A stretch of DNA of 64,000 bases from contig OY755177.1 in assembly GCA_963576735.1 (NCBI GenBank), forward strand, positions 18,724,001-18,788,000, written 5' to 3'. The notes under the pieces are model-generated. The model worked only from the letters and a program-made list of their open reading frames with translations. It did not search any database and was not told the origin of the DNA. Shown here in pieces: positions 22,925 through 34,372 of this stretch; within the stretch, counting starts at the first letter, position 1, and every line of letters begins with the position of its first letter. A program made the translations under genes and the position numbers. This stretch comes from Bedellia somnulentella (lineage: Eukaryota; Arthropoda; Insecta; Lepidoptera; Bedelliidae).

Positions 22925-22985
22925 AATATAAATAAATAGTATATAATAAATAAATAATATAAATAAATAAATATATATATATATA
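22925..22985. repeat. (ATAA/ATAT)n low-complexity tract
   Basis: An imperfect run of AATAAATA and TATATA. It sits at the truncated 5' side of the retroelement ORF. Confidence 0.8.
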
Positions 22986-23622
22986 AATAGTTAACCCTTA
23001 AAATAAATAGTTTCAAATTTTTAATTTTTAATTTTTTTTTTAGTATTAATGTTTATAATTTGTAATTTTATAATGTTTAGCCTAGAATGCACTTCACATT
23101 CACGCTCGCGGTATGTACCTATATACCCTTTTTTAATGAAAAAAAAAGGATGCAATTTTAGTCTTTTATATTGTAACTTGCAGTTAATCTGACAAATTGA
23201 TAAGGAAATAAATATAATCTACAAAGTCCCCATTTCCCAATATAATTCCATTATAAAAACCTTGTTAACGATCACTTCGTCACGCGAGTAATTCGAAAAC
23301 ATAAAATTAGAACCCAATTTCTAAATAACAGGTTAAAACTCTATTATTTAAGCCGCACTAAATTTAGTTTAATACCTGCTCGTTTAAAAAGAAATAAGTG
23401 CTAGTTGCGAACCGAAATTGTGGGGTGTTTTTCGGTAATTACCATTTGTCCGTACCTATTTGGCTTGGCTTGTACGACGCCTAATTAACGATAATTTCTG
23501 TGAGAAATTTTAAAGGGATATTTAATTGACTTGTAATATTATTAATTTTGTTATTGTTTCTATTGTTTTATTGGAAAATTTTATATGAATATTTTAACTG
23601 AATATGAGTATGAAATCTGATT
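22986..23622. other. No recognised feature
   Basis: AT-rich unique sequence with several poly-T runs. No coding signal. Confidence 0.45.
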
Positions 23623-23870
23623 GCTGTGTAGTGTCAGCGTAGAATAGCACTACCCCATTTCTTCCGGTGGGTGTACGTAAGAGGCGACTAACGGTTTAGG
23701 GGCTTTTGAGGGATATTTGGGCGATGCGGTTGGAGACCCATCACCAACAACCTTTATTTTACCATCTTTTCCCCACTCAACTTTCCAAACGTGGCTGAGG
23801 AATTTCGAATTCCTTAGCTCTGGCTACCCCTTCTAGGGATTTAAAGCCGTGAGTATATGTATGTATGTAT
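23623..23870 (+). mobile_element. Family A element, subfamily A2
   Basis: Full length from GCTGTGTAGTGTCAGCG to a (TATG)n tail of about four units. Few differences from the other A2 copies. Confidence 0.92.
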
Positions 23871-25382
23871 CATCTACGAATAAGTTTTTCGTAGACTTAC
23901 AACGCGAAAAGTGGTTATTTAGGACAATAGTTTTCGTGATGCACTATGCAGCGTGAATACTAACGGATTAGAACTCTTGCCTCTACAATTAAATGTAGTC
24001 CTGAGAATTAGGAGAGCAGCGAACAAATTCATAAAAATATATCTTATGTCCATTAAGCTGATATGACATAAGAACAAAACGGCCATTGGAATTTGACGTT
24101 TTACTTGGAAGCATCTTTAGGTTTCATCACTTTACAAGGTGAACTTTTAAACCAGTTAATAATAACAATCCAACTTTTACATATATATATATATATTTGA
24201 CAATTATTTCGCTAGGTCTACGAGTAAAGGTTAAACGATATTCGAAAGAGACCTTTTATTTAATACATTTACTTTTTTAGCCAATGAGAAAGCTCTGGTG
24301 ATTAGCGGAGTCAGCAGTGAACTGATTTTATGTTAATATCGAAAAATTAATATGCAAAACCGCACTAGTGTTGGGAAGTGTTAAAGGGAATATTTCTGTT
24401 TTTGTAAAATATATTTAATTAATATTTCGTGTAGTTTTATGTAGGTCGTAATAGTATTATTATTGGGCTTTGTAGATCCTTTAATATATTTTTATGAGAT
24501 TTGTATTAAAACGCATGTGCTAGATTTTGTTACTTACATGGCTTTTCTAACGGTAATAGTCAAAAAGGGAAAGCCAGAAGTGAATAATAATTAAGTGATT
24601 GAATGAATATATTAAATATTTGGATCTTTAACGAAGAATTGCACCTTCAAAGGCAGAAAGCCTCTAGTAGAGTAAAGGCGCTACTATGAGAAGCCACTAT
24701 CTGTTTATTAATATGCATGCAGTCTTTGTTTCATAGTAACAAAAAACACATTAAGCACGAAAATCTAAATAAAGAAAGATAATTGTTTGTGTCTGTATTA
24801 CAGTCAATACAATACAAATAATATTACCTTATAGGCAGCAACTATTTATCACTGATGTACGATCCTGACCAACCTCTCTCACTTTCCTCACATTATTAAA
24901 CCTAATAACACACTACAAAATGAACAATATAATGAAGTGAGCGGTTTTGGAAACCTACTATTAAAATATAAAACCAAAACCTTCAGAAAAACGAAGCCTA
25001 TATAACTTCACGCTAAATGTCAGAGGAGGCGGGCAGTGAGTTTTATTATTTATTTAGGATAGAATCACTTGTATTTGCAAAAAAATATATTATTCGGAAA
25101 GGATATGAGGATAAGTAAAATGTTCGTATCTCACAAAAATGCAATGAGACACACACCCCATCCCTAGCGTATTTGAGGAGCCGGCAACAATATTCAGGAC
25201 CCGGGAAAGATCCCGGCAATTTGCGTTTTAATGAAGTATTCCGACTAACTGCTTTGTTTTTGTTAGCAAATTGTTTTCACCTCGATGATTTTGCGGCGCG
25301 ATCCTCCGCGGGGTTTCAGCAAATGTTGCATTGTGAACGAATATATGGCTGCCAAGTTTACTGGTTACGTTTATCAGCATTT
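23871..25382. other. No recognised feature
   Basis: Apparently unique and AT-rich, with an (AT)n run at 24181-24196. A 99-codon frame (25173-25472) runs into the next family A copy and is not gene-like. Confidence 0.45.
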
Positions 25383-25620
25383 GCCGTGTATTGCCGGGTT
25401 AGAATATCACTACCCCTTTCTACCCGCGGGTGTCGTAAGAGGCGACTAAGGTATGAGGATTTTTTAAAGTAGTTTTTGGGCGATGCGGTTGGAGACCCAT
25501 CACCAACGATACTTTATTTATACCATCTTGTCCCCATCAACTTCCAAATGTGGTTGAGGAGTTTCTAGCTCTGAAGCTTTGGCTATCCCTTTTTGGGATT
25601 TATGGCCGTGAGTATATGTA
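25383..25620 (+). mobile_element. Family A element, subfamily A1a
   Basis: GCCGTGTATTGCCGGG to TATGGCCGTGAGTATATGTA. The tail is reduced to a single unit, which suggests age. Confidence 0.87.
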
Positions 25621-26404
25621 TCTTTGGATGTAAGAGTAAATAAAGTTTTTGGTATATTATTCAATAGACTAATATACTTGATTGAATATTCTCTGTTATT
25701 TTTGGTTCGTAAGGAAAATAAATAAAATACTGCATAAGTTTGCATTTTTATTTGTGACATATTATTGACTTTCATGTCTGTGACGGCAGATTGGATAAGT
25801 TTTAATAACTATAGTAATTTTGCTACTTTTGCACTCAGTATCTTCATCTTCATCAGTAAAACTTTCATCAAGGCGTCCTTTAAGGGTTTACTAAGAGATT
25901 TGTCTGAACAAGAAAGAAGAAGTTTCCCACCATTTTCACACACATGTCAGTCACAAGCTAGCGCTAAACAAAAGCAGCACAAAATGGCGCGAGCCACATA
26001 TTTCAATATGGCGGCCCGCGCGCTGTCAGTTCCCGCCATATTCGGAGTAAGTTTATGTCGGCAAAAATTGAAAATTATGGAGTTCTCTGTTAAAGAAGGA
26101 AAAGAACAATATAAACTTCTGATTTTGTTCACTTGCATCAGGAAGTTGAGGGATGCTGAGTATGCTTATGCCACGTTTTTTTACGAAACTTGATAACTTT
26201 ATATATTATAAAAATCGTTAAATTAAGATAATAAATTTTTGTCAAAGTTTGTTTTGTTATTTTATTTATAGAATTAAACTAAACATTATTAGAAAACAGT
26301 TACAATAAAAATACCCTTAAAGTAATGTGCCTTTAAGAAAAGTATAATTAAAAAACCTTTGTGCTTTTTAAATTCAAGCCAAAAGATGATACCAGAAACT
26401 CGAC
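25621..26404. other. Unique sequence with a 142-codon open frame of unknown status
   Basis: The plus frame 25765-26193 is among the longest here with no repeat identity. It includes RDLSEQERRSFPPF, KMARATYFNMAARALS and MEFSVKEGKEQYKLL. It shows no domain, signal peptide or membrane segment that I recognise. It crosses a GC-rich patch (25980-26045) with two ATGGCG words. It could be an exon of an unseen gene or chance. Confidence 0.3.
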
Positions 26405-26703
26405 TCAACGTTCACACCATAATTTCCCGAAGAGGGGGTGGCAGAGTTACTAATTCTTCTGTTCTTCGCGTGTCGTTTTGGTCACCTGTTGTCCAGAGTA
26501 CCCAATTTTCCCTGGTCCAGTGCTTCCAAGTGATTGGCGTTTTGTATGAATTCTCTGTCGTCCCTCACCGTTAACTTAACATCACTGATAAATTACAGCC
26601 CATTAGGCATTTGAAAAGACACCTCGGCGTAGGCCTGATTCAGGTTTCAAACTCACGCCTTCTGCATGGTAAGCGATGGTATTCCCCCTGAGCTATCAAG
26701 TTA
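26405..26703 (-). mobile_element. Family B SINE, diverged, near full length
   Basis: AACGTTCACACC, GGGGGTGGCAGAG, GTCACCTG, CAGAGTACCC, CCCTCACCGTTAAC and the tRNA-like end (CGTAGGCCTGATTCAGG...ACTCACGCC) appear in family order. There are many changes and no simple tail, so it is an old copy. Confidence 0.75.
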
Positions 26704-26979
26704 TATCTGTGTTTAGGTCTCTGTTTATCAGCACTAGGAGCATGAGGCTTGTGAGAGAGATTTTACAGTTCCTCACATGCCATATTCGCCCTCTCACGCC
26801 TCAGGCTTCGAGGGCTGAACAGTTACCTATTCCAAAGAGCGTATCGTAGTGTCGCGATATGTATTCATATACCGCCCCATGACTTACCATGTGTGCCTTG
26901 AGAGTTCTGCTACGAAATTAACATTTACCTTATCAATTTAAATAAATTAATCACATAAATGATTTGTAGTGTCGATGCT

Positions 26980-27196
26980 TTGTAGTGTCGGCTTAGAATA
27001 GCACTACCCCGTTTCTGCCCGTGGGTGTGCGTAAGAGGCGGCTAAGGGTATTGGGACTTTTAATGGATTTTTGGGCGATGCGGTGGGAGACCCATCACCA
27101 ACAACCTTTATTTTACCATCTTTTCCCCACTTAACTCCCAAAAGCTCTGGCTTCCCCTTCTAGGGATTTATAGCCGTGAGTATATATATGTGTGTA
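26980..27196 (+). mobile_element. Family A element with small internal deletion
   Basis: Intermediate between A1 and A2 (CTGCCCGTGGGTGTGCG). About 30 bp are missing before AGCTCTGGCTTCCCC. A partial duplicate of its first bases (TTTGTAGTGTCG) precedes it at 26964. Confidence 0.85.
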
Positions 27197-28308
27197 TTTA
27201 CAAATGATTTTAAGTCACCCACAGAGACAGTAAAACAAAGTCGAAGTCCTGCATTTTACGTAGACATCTATTTTATAGGTAAGCAGTTTTCAGATGCACT
27301 GACAATTTCAGAATCCGCACGTGAAAATTCGTTTCAGTATATTCTAAAAGGCGCGAAATTTACGGTCTTCATTCCGTTGTTATATTTTCAGGTTGTGTTA
27401 GTTTTTCGCGGGAAACGTTTCATTTTTGTCATGGTATATGACATCGGTCAATAAGGTGAAAATCATGAAAAAGCGTGGGTTGCTCGAAAGACGAAAAGTA
27501 TGGCAAAGAGCGCCCCACGCTTTTTCATTTTTTTCACCTTATATTGAATATTATTTTTTACTCTTTAGTTCAATGTGCTTCAAAAGCGTGTTCTTCAGTT
27601 TTTTAAACTATATTTATTTTAAGCTTTTTTACTGTATCATTTGAAATTATTTAATCCTGGCGACCCTAAACAGGAATGAAACTATGAAATTATTATATTG
27701 TTCTTGATTCTCGATAAGTGTACTTTAGAACTTAATCGGTCCGTTTAAAGTGGGTTAAAATCGAGTGGCAAGGAGTCGGTTACATAAATATGGGTGAAGC
27801 TAGTATAAGCGTGTTAATATCTCGTAATGATCTAAAGGATAGTAGCTCTGCCTACTTTCCGGGGCTATACTATTAAACAACGCAACTGCAATATATTTTT
27901 ACTAATATTATAAGTGTTACTTAAGTATTCATAAATAAATAAAACGCGGTGTCATTAGCAATAAAACGTTTTGAATGATATTACAGCAGTTTTCCGAGAA
28001 CGCTCGCGTTTTTACGAAATCTGTCTCCAAACACATAAATCATGGTAAATGAGGCGATGTTTTGCTCGTAAATTTTGATGCTTGAAAGGAAATTTATGAC
28101 AAAGGTCACAAATATAAAGTATGTTTTAAATTGCAAATGCTAACTACAGCTGTAATTTTTTTTTTCTGTTTTAAACATAGTGCTTTTTTTGCATTTTAAA
28201 AGCATCGAAACTAAAGACAATAAAGTTAGTTTTAATTAGCATGGAGAGAAATCTTGACAAAGATAATTGTTTTTATAAATTTCAATAACACACTTAACTA
28301 TTATATAG
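27197..28308. other. Unique sequence, one hairpin
   Basis: No gene recognised. The 92-codon frame 27176-27454 starts in the family A tail. It holds the hairpin at 27451-27542, listed separately. Confidence 0.45.
27451..27542. repeat. 29-bp inverted repeat, hairpin-forming
   Basis: The arm ATAAGGTGAAAATCATG...CGTGGG (27451-27479) pairs with 27514-27542 except at two positions. The loop is 34 nt. The total length of 92 nt is in the range of a pre-miRNA, but near-perfect pairing equally fits a small MITE or foldback. Confidence 0.7.
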
Positions 28309-28914
28309 TCTATACTATATTATAATATTATAATAATATTATAAAGAGGAAAGGTTTGATTTTTTGTTTGTTTGTTTGTTTGTTTGAATTGAATAGGCTC
28401 TAAAACTACTGGACGGATTTGAAAAATTCTTTCACTGTTTTGATGCTACACTATTCCCGAGTGACATAAGCTATATTTTATTTTCAAAAAAATTAGGGAT
28501 CCTTACGTAAACTTCAAAATTGTAACCCAAGGTGTTAAAGAAATACCAAAAAAAATCCTTACATCGCGTGCGCTGCGAAAACTATTGACAATAGAATAAA
28601 ATTATGTACTACAATTTTATAGAACACATCATTATCTAAAAAAAATGCCCCGACAGCATGTCTCTAACTATTATAGCTATCTCAGAACAAGCGTCATTAT
28701 ATAAAATTATATAAAAATTAAATTAAAATCCTGCTTTAGAAAAGGCTCTTTATTTGTACCTATCTAATCCTTATAAAAAAACGTATATATTATTTCAGAC
28801 TACTTCAATACCCTTATATTACTTTTTGAATTATTCGATTCGAACATTCCATTCGAAAGTTATCTCGAATTAAAAAAATAGATAAAACTCCGCTCGATTA
28901 GCTATGCATAGTAA

Positions 28915-29295
28915 GTTGTTGCAGGCGTCACGAAGGGGTACGGGAGGCTGCTTATCAAAGAGTTAAAGCAAAATTTAATTGTAGCGACTATCATCACTGG
29001 CCCAGCAGCCGGTCAATTAGCTCATATACCGAGGATACCGATGATCCCAACTGATCTGCCAATTCCATTTAAACGGCTACAATTTCCGGTTAAAACATCT
29101 TTTGCTTTAACAATTAATAAGTCCCAAGGCCAAACCTTCAAATTAGTAGGGATTGACCTGCGAAAGAATTGTTTTACTCACGGTCAACTGTACGTTGGCC
29201 TGTCGCGGGTGGGAGCTCCTGAACATCAATTTATTTTGCTGCCCCAAAATACAACAACGTCAAATATTGTTTACAGGGAAGCTCAAACTCTATAA
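28915..29295 (+). pseudogene. Helitron Rep/helicase, C-terminal helicase fragment
   Basis: The C-terminus of the Pif1-like helicase domain of a Helitron Rep/Hel protein, which unwinds DNA during rolling-circle transposition. The frame is open from 28915 to the stop at 29295 (about 126 codons). In order it shows YGRLLIKELKQNLIVA, HIPRIPMIPTDLPIPF, then helicase motif V in SFALTINKSQGQTF and motif VI in GQLYVGLSRVG. The Rep nuclease domain and helicase motifs I-IV are missing. Internal ATG codons are not meaningful starts. The surviving part has no stop or shift. Confidence 0.9.
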
Positions 29296-29322
29296 ATTGA
29301 ATGGCTTTTGATATAATTACTC

Positions 29323-29556
29323 ATACATACATACATACATATACTCACGGCTATAAATCCCTAGAAGGGGTAGCCAGAGCTAAGGAATTAGAAATTCCTC
29401 AGCCACATTTGGAAAATTGAGTGGGGAAAGGATGGTAAAGTAAAGGTTGTTGGTGATGGGTCTCCAGCCGCATCGCCCAAAAATCCCTTAAAACCCCAAT
29501 ACCGTTAGTCGCCTCTTACGTACACCCATCGGTAGAAACGGGGTAGTGCTATTCTA
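29323..29556 (-). mobile_element. Family A element, A2-like, 5' end clipped
   Basis: A (CATA)n tail of five units at the left. It stops at GTGCTATTCTA, about 20 bp short of the family 5' end. It lies inside the Helitron. Confidence 0.88.
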
Positions 29557-29629
29557 TGTAATTACTCATTATGAAAAATAAAAAAAATAAAAAAATATAT
29601 CTAAATATAAATACAAAAAAAAAATATAA

Positions 29630-29875
29630 CATACATACATACATATACTCACGGCTATAAATCCCTAGAAGGGGTAGCCAGAGCTAGGGAATCAGAAATT
29701 CCTCAGCCACTTTTGGAAGTTGTGTGGGGAAAAGATGGTGAAATAAAGGTTGTTGGTGATGGGTCCAACCGCATCGCCCAAAAATCCCTCAAAAGCCCCA
29801 AAACCGTTAGTCGCCTCTTACGTACACCCACCGGAAGAAATGGGGTAGTGCTATTCTAAGCTGACACTACACAGC
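29630..29875 (-). mobile_element. Family A element, subfamily A2
   Basis: Full length, ending CTGACACTACACAGC. Also inside the Helitron, 74 bp from the previous copy and in the same orientation. Confidence 0.92.
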
Positions 29876-29998
29876 AAAAAAATATAACATAGCTTAAAAC
29901 TAAAAAAAATTATATTAAAATAATAATACATGTAATAAAATAAAAAACAAAATGTTATTGATAATTTATGCCCGAGCGAAGCCGGGACGGGCTGCTAG

Positions 29999-30649
29999 TT
30001 CTTAATAAGTTACTGTTACTTTAAAGAGGATTCATAAATAAAAAGCAAGCGTTTTTTAATTGATAGGTTTTTTAAGATGGCACATAACATAACAGATGCC
30101 ACCGCCTGTTCTTATTAAGAAGAAAAAAATATACAACAACATACTTTCACGTGCCCTCGCCTACTGCTAACCAAATTAAATCCATACTAAAAAAGTTCCT
30201 TTATGTTTTAATTAGCGACAAAACGTCTCCGGAACTAAGGGTTGCATAATAAATTAACATGGAAAGTAACTTTTTTAATAAACAACTGATTGATTAATCT
30301 TTGACAGCAGACAAAGCGTTAAAAAGAAAAGAAAAATCTTCTAAATTAATTCTTAAGGGGAAGTGATTTGTCATTCTATGTAGCGATTAAGAGGACGGGC
30401 CACCCTCGGAAAAAAGAAGAATACTCGCCCTTAATGACTTTAACTTTTCATCCGAATGAATTAACAAGGAGGATTTAATTGCTTTTTTTTCGAGACAATA
30501 GATCCTTTTTAGTTTTTTTTTGTTTGGCAATGTAAATATATATTCTTAGCACTATGATTTATGGTGTTTTATCCAAATTATGCGAGTTAATTTTGGTAAG
30601 AGCTTGCCAACAAAAATACTATTGGATTTCAGTAAAACAGAACATATTT
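29999..30649. other. No recognised feature
   Basis: AT-rich unique sequence. No frame above 60 codons that I can interpret. Confidence 0.45.
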
Positions 30650-30975
30650 GTCGGCTTAGAATAACACTACCCCATTCCGTATCGAGGTTATTCGTAAGTA
30701 AGGTGACAAAGTCACGTGATGTTCAGAAGTATTAGTACCTCTGCCAACCCCTTCGGGGATATTCGGCGTGAACATTTATGTTATATATGTTATGTTGTTC
30801 GTAAGAGGGTAAGGAAGGAGGCTAAGGGAAGGGTATTGTGACTTTTTAAGTGATTATTGGGTGACAGTAATTTTCTCGCCAGCTCTGGCTGGGTAGCTAC
30901 TAGGGAAGAGATAGGAAAGAGTAGAAAGGGTTTTCTAGGGATATTATAGCCGTGCCGTGAGTACATGTATACATA
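30650..30975 (+). mobile_element. Family A element, decayed and split by family B
   Basis: GTCGGCTTAGAATAACACTACC at the left; TTTTAAGTGATTATTGGGTGA and TATTATAGCCGTGCCGTGAG at the right. The middle is scrambled and the tail is ACATGTATACAT. A B copy lies at 30699-30797. Confidence 0.75.
30699..30797 (+). mobile_element. Family B SINE, 3' part, nested in family A
   Basis: From AAGGTGACAAAGTCACGTG to a TATGTTATG tail. TTCGTAAG at 30691-30698 and again at 30798-30805 is its target duplication within the A copy. Confidence 0.85.
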
Positions 30976-31260
30976 GTATGCGGAACCTATTTAAAAATCA
31001 ATGATTACTTGATTATGTACTAAAAAAAATTAGAGGTGTGAGCGAATATTATTTGTTAGGGAATTTATTTTGTTTTAGAAAAATACTGTCTGCTAGCGTT
31101 ACACTGCTTACACTTTACATTATAAAAACGATGACGAAATAAGTGAATCTTGGTAATTAATTTCCAATGATATCAGCAAACAGAGGCACTGTAAGATACC
31201 TCGTACGGGACTCGCGAGTTTTTTAGATCTGTATATTCAAGGACATAAAACAAAATAACA

Positions 31261-31310
31261 GTAATTTGCTGTGTAGTGTCGGCTTAGAATAACACTACAC
31301 AGCAAATTAC
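31261..31310. repeat. Perfect 19-bp foldback at the 5' end of a family A copy
   Basis: GTAATTTGCTGTGTAGTGT (31261-31279) is exactly reverse-complemented at 31292-31310, with a 12-nt loop. The arm contains both the A 5' end and neighbouring non-A bases (GTAATTT). Confidence 0.95.
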
Positions 31311-31468
31311 CCATTTCTTCCGGTGGGTATACGTAAGAGGCGACTAACGGTATCCTTTATTTTACCATCTTTTCCCCACGCAACTTCCAAAAGTTGCTGA
31401 GGAATTTCTAATTCCTTAGCACTGGCTACCCCTTCTAGGGATTTATAACCGTGAGTATATGTATCATA
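31266..31468 (+). mobile_element. Family A element (A2) with foldback 5' end and internal deletion
   Basis: After the foldback, CCCATTTCTTCCGGTGGG continues normally. About 70 bp between CTAACGGTAT and CCTTTATTTTACC are deleted. The 3' end TTATAACCGTGAGTATATG is intact. Confidence 0.88.
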
Positions 31469-31659
31469 CATACATACATATGTATGTATAAAACAGAATA
31501 CAATCAATTCAACACAAACAGTTACACATAGAAAATAGAGCTAGATCATATTCCTAAGAATATGTCCCACATAATATTACGTAGATTTTTGTTAAATGTT
31601 TACATAAATAATTATAAGCATTATCCTAAATTCCCTAGAATTATTATAATTCCAATTCA

Positions 31660-31663
31660 ATAT

Positions 31664-31695
<32 letters not shown>

Positions 31696-31880
31696 CGTTT
31701 ATTTTCAGAAAACTTGTTCCATACATTTTGTTAGTACAATTGCAAACTTATTATCTATGTTAGTAATTATACCTAATAAACACAAAAAAATATTTACAAA
31801 ACAAGCATGGATTGGTCCACGCTCACTTTCTATTATTGAGGCAATGGTATCCCATCCATGTCCGCAGCATAGGGGAATTT
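31660..31880 (-). mobile_element. Possible LINE 3' end with (AAT)n tail
   Basis: (AATAAT)n at 31664-31694 followed by AAACGTTTATTTTCAGAAAAC. In the other sense this reads as an AATAAACG signal running into (ATT)n. It is similar in plan to 34376-34440. No coding part is recognised. Confidence 0.35.
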
Positions 31881-32235
31881 AGAATCTAATGATTAATCCT
31901 CAATAAATACCATCTAGAGGCAACTAGTTTTAATTTTTATGTTAATTCCAAGTCATCAGTGTTCCCTACAGCGAACTGCGATGACAATAATGATAATAGT
32001 GTTATCTCGAGCCGACTGACAATTTACGGGTCTAAAGACACTCCGACCTTCCGTATAACTGTTATTGTGCTCATAAATCGTGCGGTTATTGTTCGGGCTG
32101 TTCATTTTAACTGTTACGGTTTTAAGACCATAAACAATGATAGAATGTTTTTTTACATTTTTTTGGTGTCTTGATAAGATTTTACTTCTATGTTTGTTTT
32201 TGATTAATATGTGTGTTGTTAAGTATAATAGATTA
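31881..32235. other. No recognised feature
   Basis: Apparently unique. A 71-codon frame at 31959 has no recognisable content. Confidence 0.4.
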
Positions 32236-32478
32236 ATGGATCATACCGATGCGTTTATTAGTCGCCGTTTTGTACAAGTACTGTCACGTGATGACATGAC
32301 AAAGTACAACTTTAGCTATATGGGTTTCCTCACAATGTTTTTCCTCTCGTTATCAACCATGATAAATAAACCACGCGTATGACTTTAGAAAAGACTAATT
32401 GGCTTAGGCTTGATGCGGGATTTGAATTCTCAACGTCTACACGATAAGCGGTTTTCTACCCACTGAGCTATCACAGAT
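32236..32478 (-). mobile_element. Family B SINE, head and middle only
   Basis: GTCGCCGTTTTGTACAAGTAC, GACATGACAAAGTACAAC, GGTTTCCTCAC, GATAAATAAACCACGCGTATG and a tRNA-like head with GGGATTTGAATTC (B-box region) and TACCCACTGAGCTATCAC (A-box region). The 3' half and tail are missing, the opposite of the usual 5' truncation. Confidence 0.78.
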
Positions 32479-32554
32479 TAAAAAATTGACTACTTTTACA
32501 GTAAATTAAAAGCATAGGCTTATTTTTAATTATTAACAGACTATTGTTGTTTGA

Positions 32555-32768
32555 ATAAATTAACCAGGATGGTAAGGCCAGTAGAGGACGACGACTGAAG
32601 ACAACGGATATTAAGATCTAAAAGAGAATGTGCTCAAAATGTGTCTGAAGGATAAAAGAGCAAATATCAAAAGATTGCTCTAAGGGTTTACCCGGATCGT
32701 ACGAAGTTACGATTGATAGTCTCTGCCTATCCCAATTGGAACTAATGAGTATATGTATTTATGTTAAA
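32555..32768 (+). mobile_element. LINE 3' end remnant (family G)
   Basis: A decayed ORF tail with CLKDKRANIKRLL, then GATTGATAGTCTCTGCC, TATCCCAATTGGAAC and finally TGAGTATATGTATTTATG. It shares GATAGTCT, CCCAAT(T/G)GGAAC and a TATGTAT end with 57651-57840. The last bases match the 3' end of family A. Confidence 0.5.
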
Positions 32769-33389
32769 TAAACTTATCTACACTGCAAAAACGCTGTATT
32801 AAGAATAAGTATGGCGACATTGTAAATCACAAAAGTAATTATTTAAATAATATATTTTTTAACGCTACTCTACACTACGAAAATATTGACATTAGTTATT
32901 GTGAAGTTAATAAGTCAAAAAAGGAAGAAATAGGTCATTGATATTGTATAATAAAACTTAAAAAAAATTATATGCGAGGGTGCTTATTTCTTACCAATCA
33001 TAATTACGACAATTACGGTAATAATTTATAGCCTTTCTGTCTTCGACAATAATTAAATATCAACAATAAAATCAATCATAGCTTTGATAAAAGGCTGTCT
33101 GACAGAAACTGGATGTTGAATAATTTAATGAATGAATAAATTCACACGTCCTAATAAGGTCCAGACGATCTCGTAAATAGTGCGGTTTATTGGAGCCAGA
33201 GATCAGACATTTGACTACGACAGACATGACATGGAAGACTTTCCTTGACACCTTCTTATCATTTTGTGAAGAAATTATTCATATACACTAGAGCTGTAGG
33301 AGAATGTGTTTTAAATTTATCATATTTTAATGTTTAATATCTGCAGTTATAAACTGCCTAGCTATATAAATCAAGTACATATAGAAATA
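32769..33389. other. No recognised feature
   Basis: AT-rich unique sequence with no frame of interest. Confidence 0.45.
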
Positions 33390-34207
33390 CTAGTGGATCG
33401 TCCCAGCTTCGCACGGGTAGCGTTGTTTTTTTAAATATCTGAGGTTTCTTTCTTCAATCACTGCTCAAGCATTGTGAAATTCAGCGCAATGTTTTCAATT
33501 TATTAAATTTATAGCACTCCCTAAACAGTGTACTTTGGTGATTTTTAATGCGCTTTGATGAACGGTTCAGTATTTCCGTTTAATAGCAAATTTTGAAATA
33601 AAACGCTATGAAGTATTTATAACAGTCTAAAGAATAAATCATTACGTGATGTAGGATGCAACTATTGGCGCCATCTAGTATGTTCTATGTAAATTAGTAA
33701 AGATTTGGTTTTGATCACGGGCGCGATGGCTTATTTTATGTATAATTTCGGTTTTTGTCTACCGATTTCTATGATTCTTTTTTTATTGAATAGGTAATAA
33801 TGTTACCTTTTTTAAATTTGGGATGAGTGAGACGTTTACAAACGTAAGAGTAAACAAATACAATCAGAATGATCCGAACTGCTAAGCTATCAGGAATTAC
33901 ACGTGTTATTGTGAGTCAACTGTAAAAGATAGACATAAACTGCTGCGGTTTTTATTTTAGATAATTTTATGAAGAATATTTCCGTCACACATGATTTCTA
34001 TGTAAGTTTAACCATTGAGGCTGCACACGCGACGGAAGCTTAAAAAATGGAGTAACTTCTCCCGTTTTCCCAAAATTTCCCAAAATTCCCCTTTACTACT
34101 CTGCTGGAAAGTATACAAAAACCTGCGCAGGTGTATGAACAATAATTGTACCAAGTTTCGTTAAAATCCGTCGAGTAGTTTTTGTTTCCATAAGGAACAT
34201 ACAAACC

Positions 34208-34253
<46 letters not shown>

Positions 34254-34372
34254 AATTTTACTGATTGCATTTTTGGCATCAGTATCGATCCCTAATCACC
34301 ACCTGATGGTTATTTTGAAAATATATTTCATGTACAGAATTGACCTCTCTACAGATTTATTATAAGTATAGA
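33390..34372 (-). mobile_element. Non-autonomous Helitron, copy 2 (983 bp)
   Basis: Same ends as copy 1: A, then CTAGTGGATCGTCCCAGC ... AAGTATAGA, then T. The (GACA)11 tract at 34208-34251 is 16 bp shorter than in copy 1, which accounts for almost all of the 15-bp length difference. Confidence 0.85.

Larger units (their letters stand above)
28309..29998 (+). mobile_element. Helitron with helicase remnant and two family A insertions
   Basis: The left end is TCTATACTATATTATAATA. The right end has GCCCGAGCGAAGCCGGGACG, then GGCTG, then CTAG before T, with an outer GCCCG/CGGGC pairing that fits the 3' hairpin. The left edge is less certain, since G rather than A precedes it. A (GTTT)n stretch follows near the start, as in the Helitron at 2951. 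It contains the C-terminal helicase piece and two family A copies. Confidence 0.7.

Noticed and set aside
22259..22939. Plus-strand frames of 87 and 91 codons
   Set aside because: They are antisense shadows of the retroelement ORF at 22084-22884.
25765..26193. 142-codon frame as a host gene
   Set aside because: No recognised domain, no second exon and no conservation evidence. Kept only as a note on the surrounding stretch.
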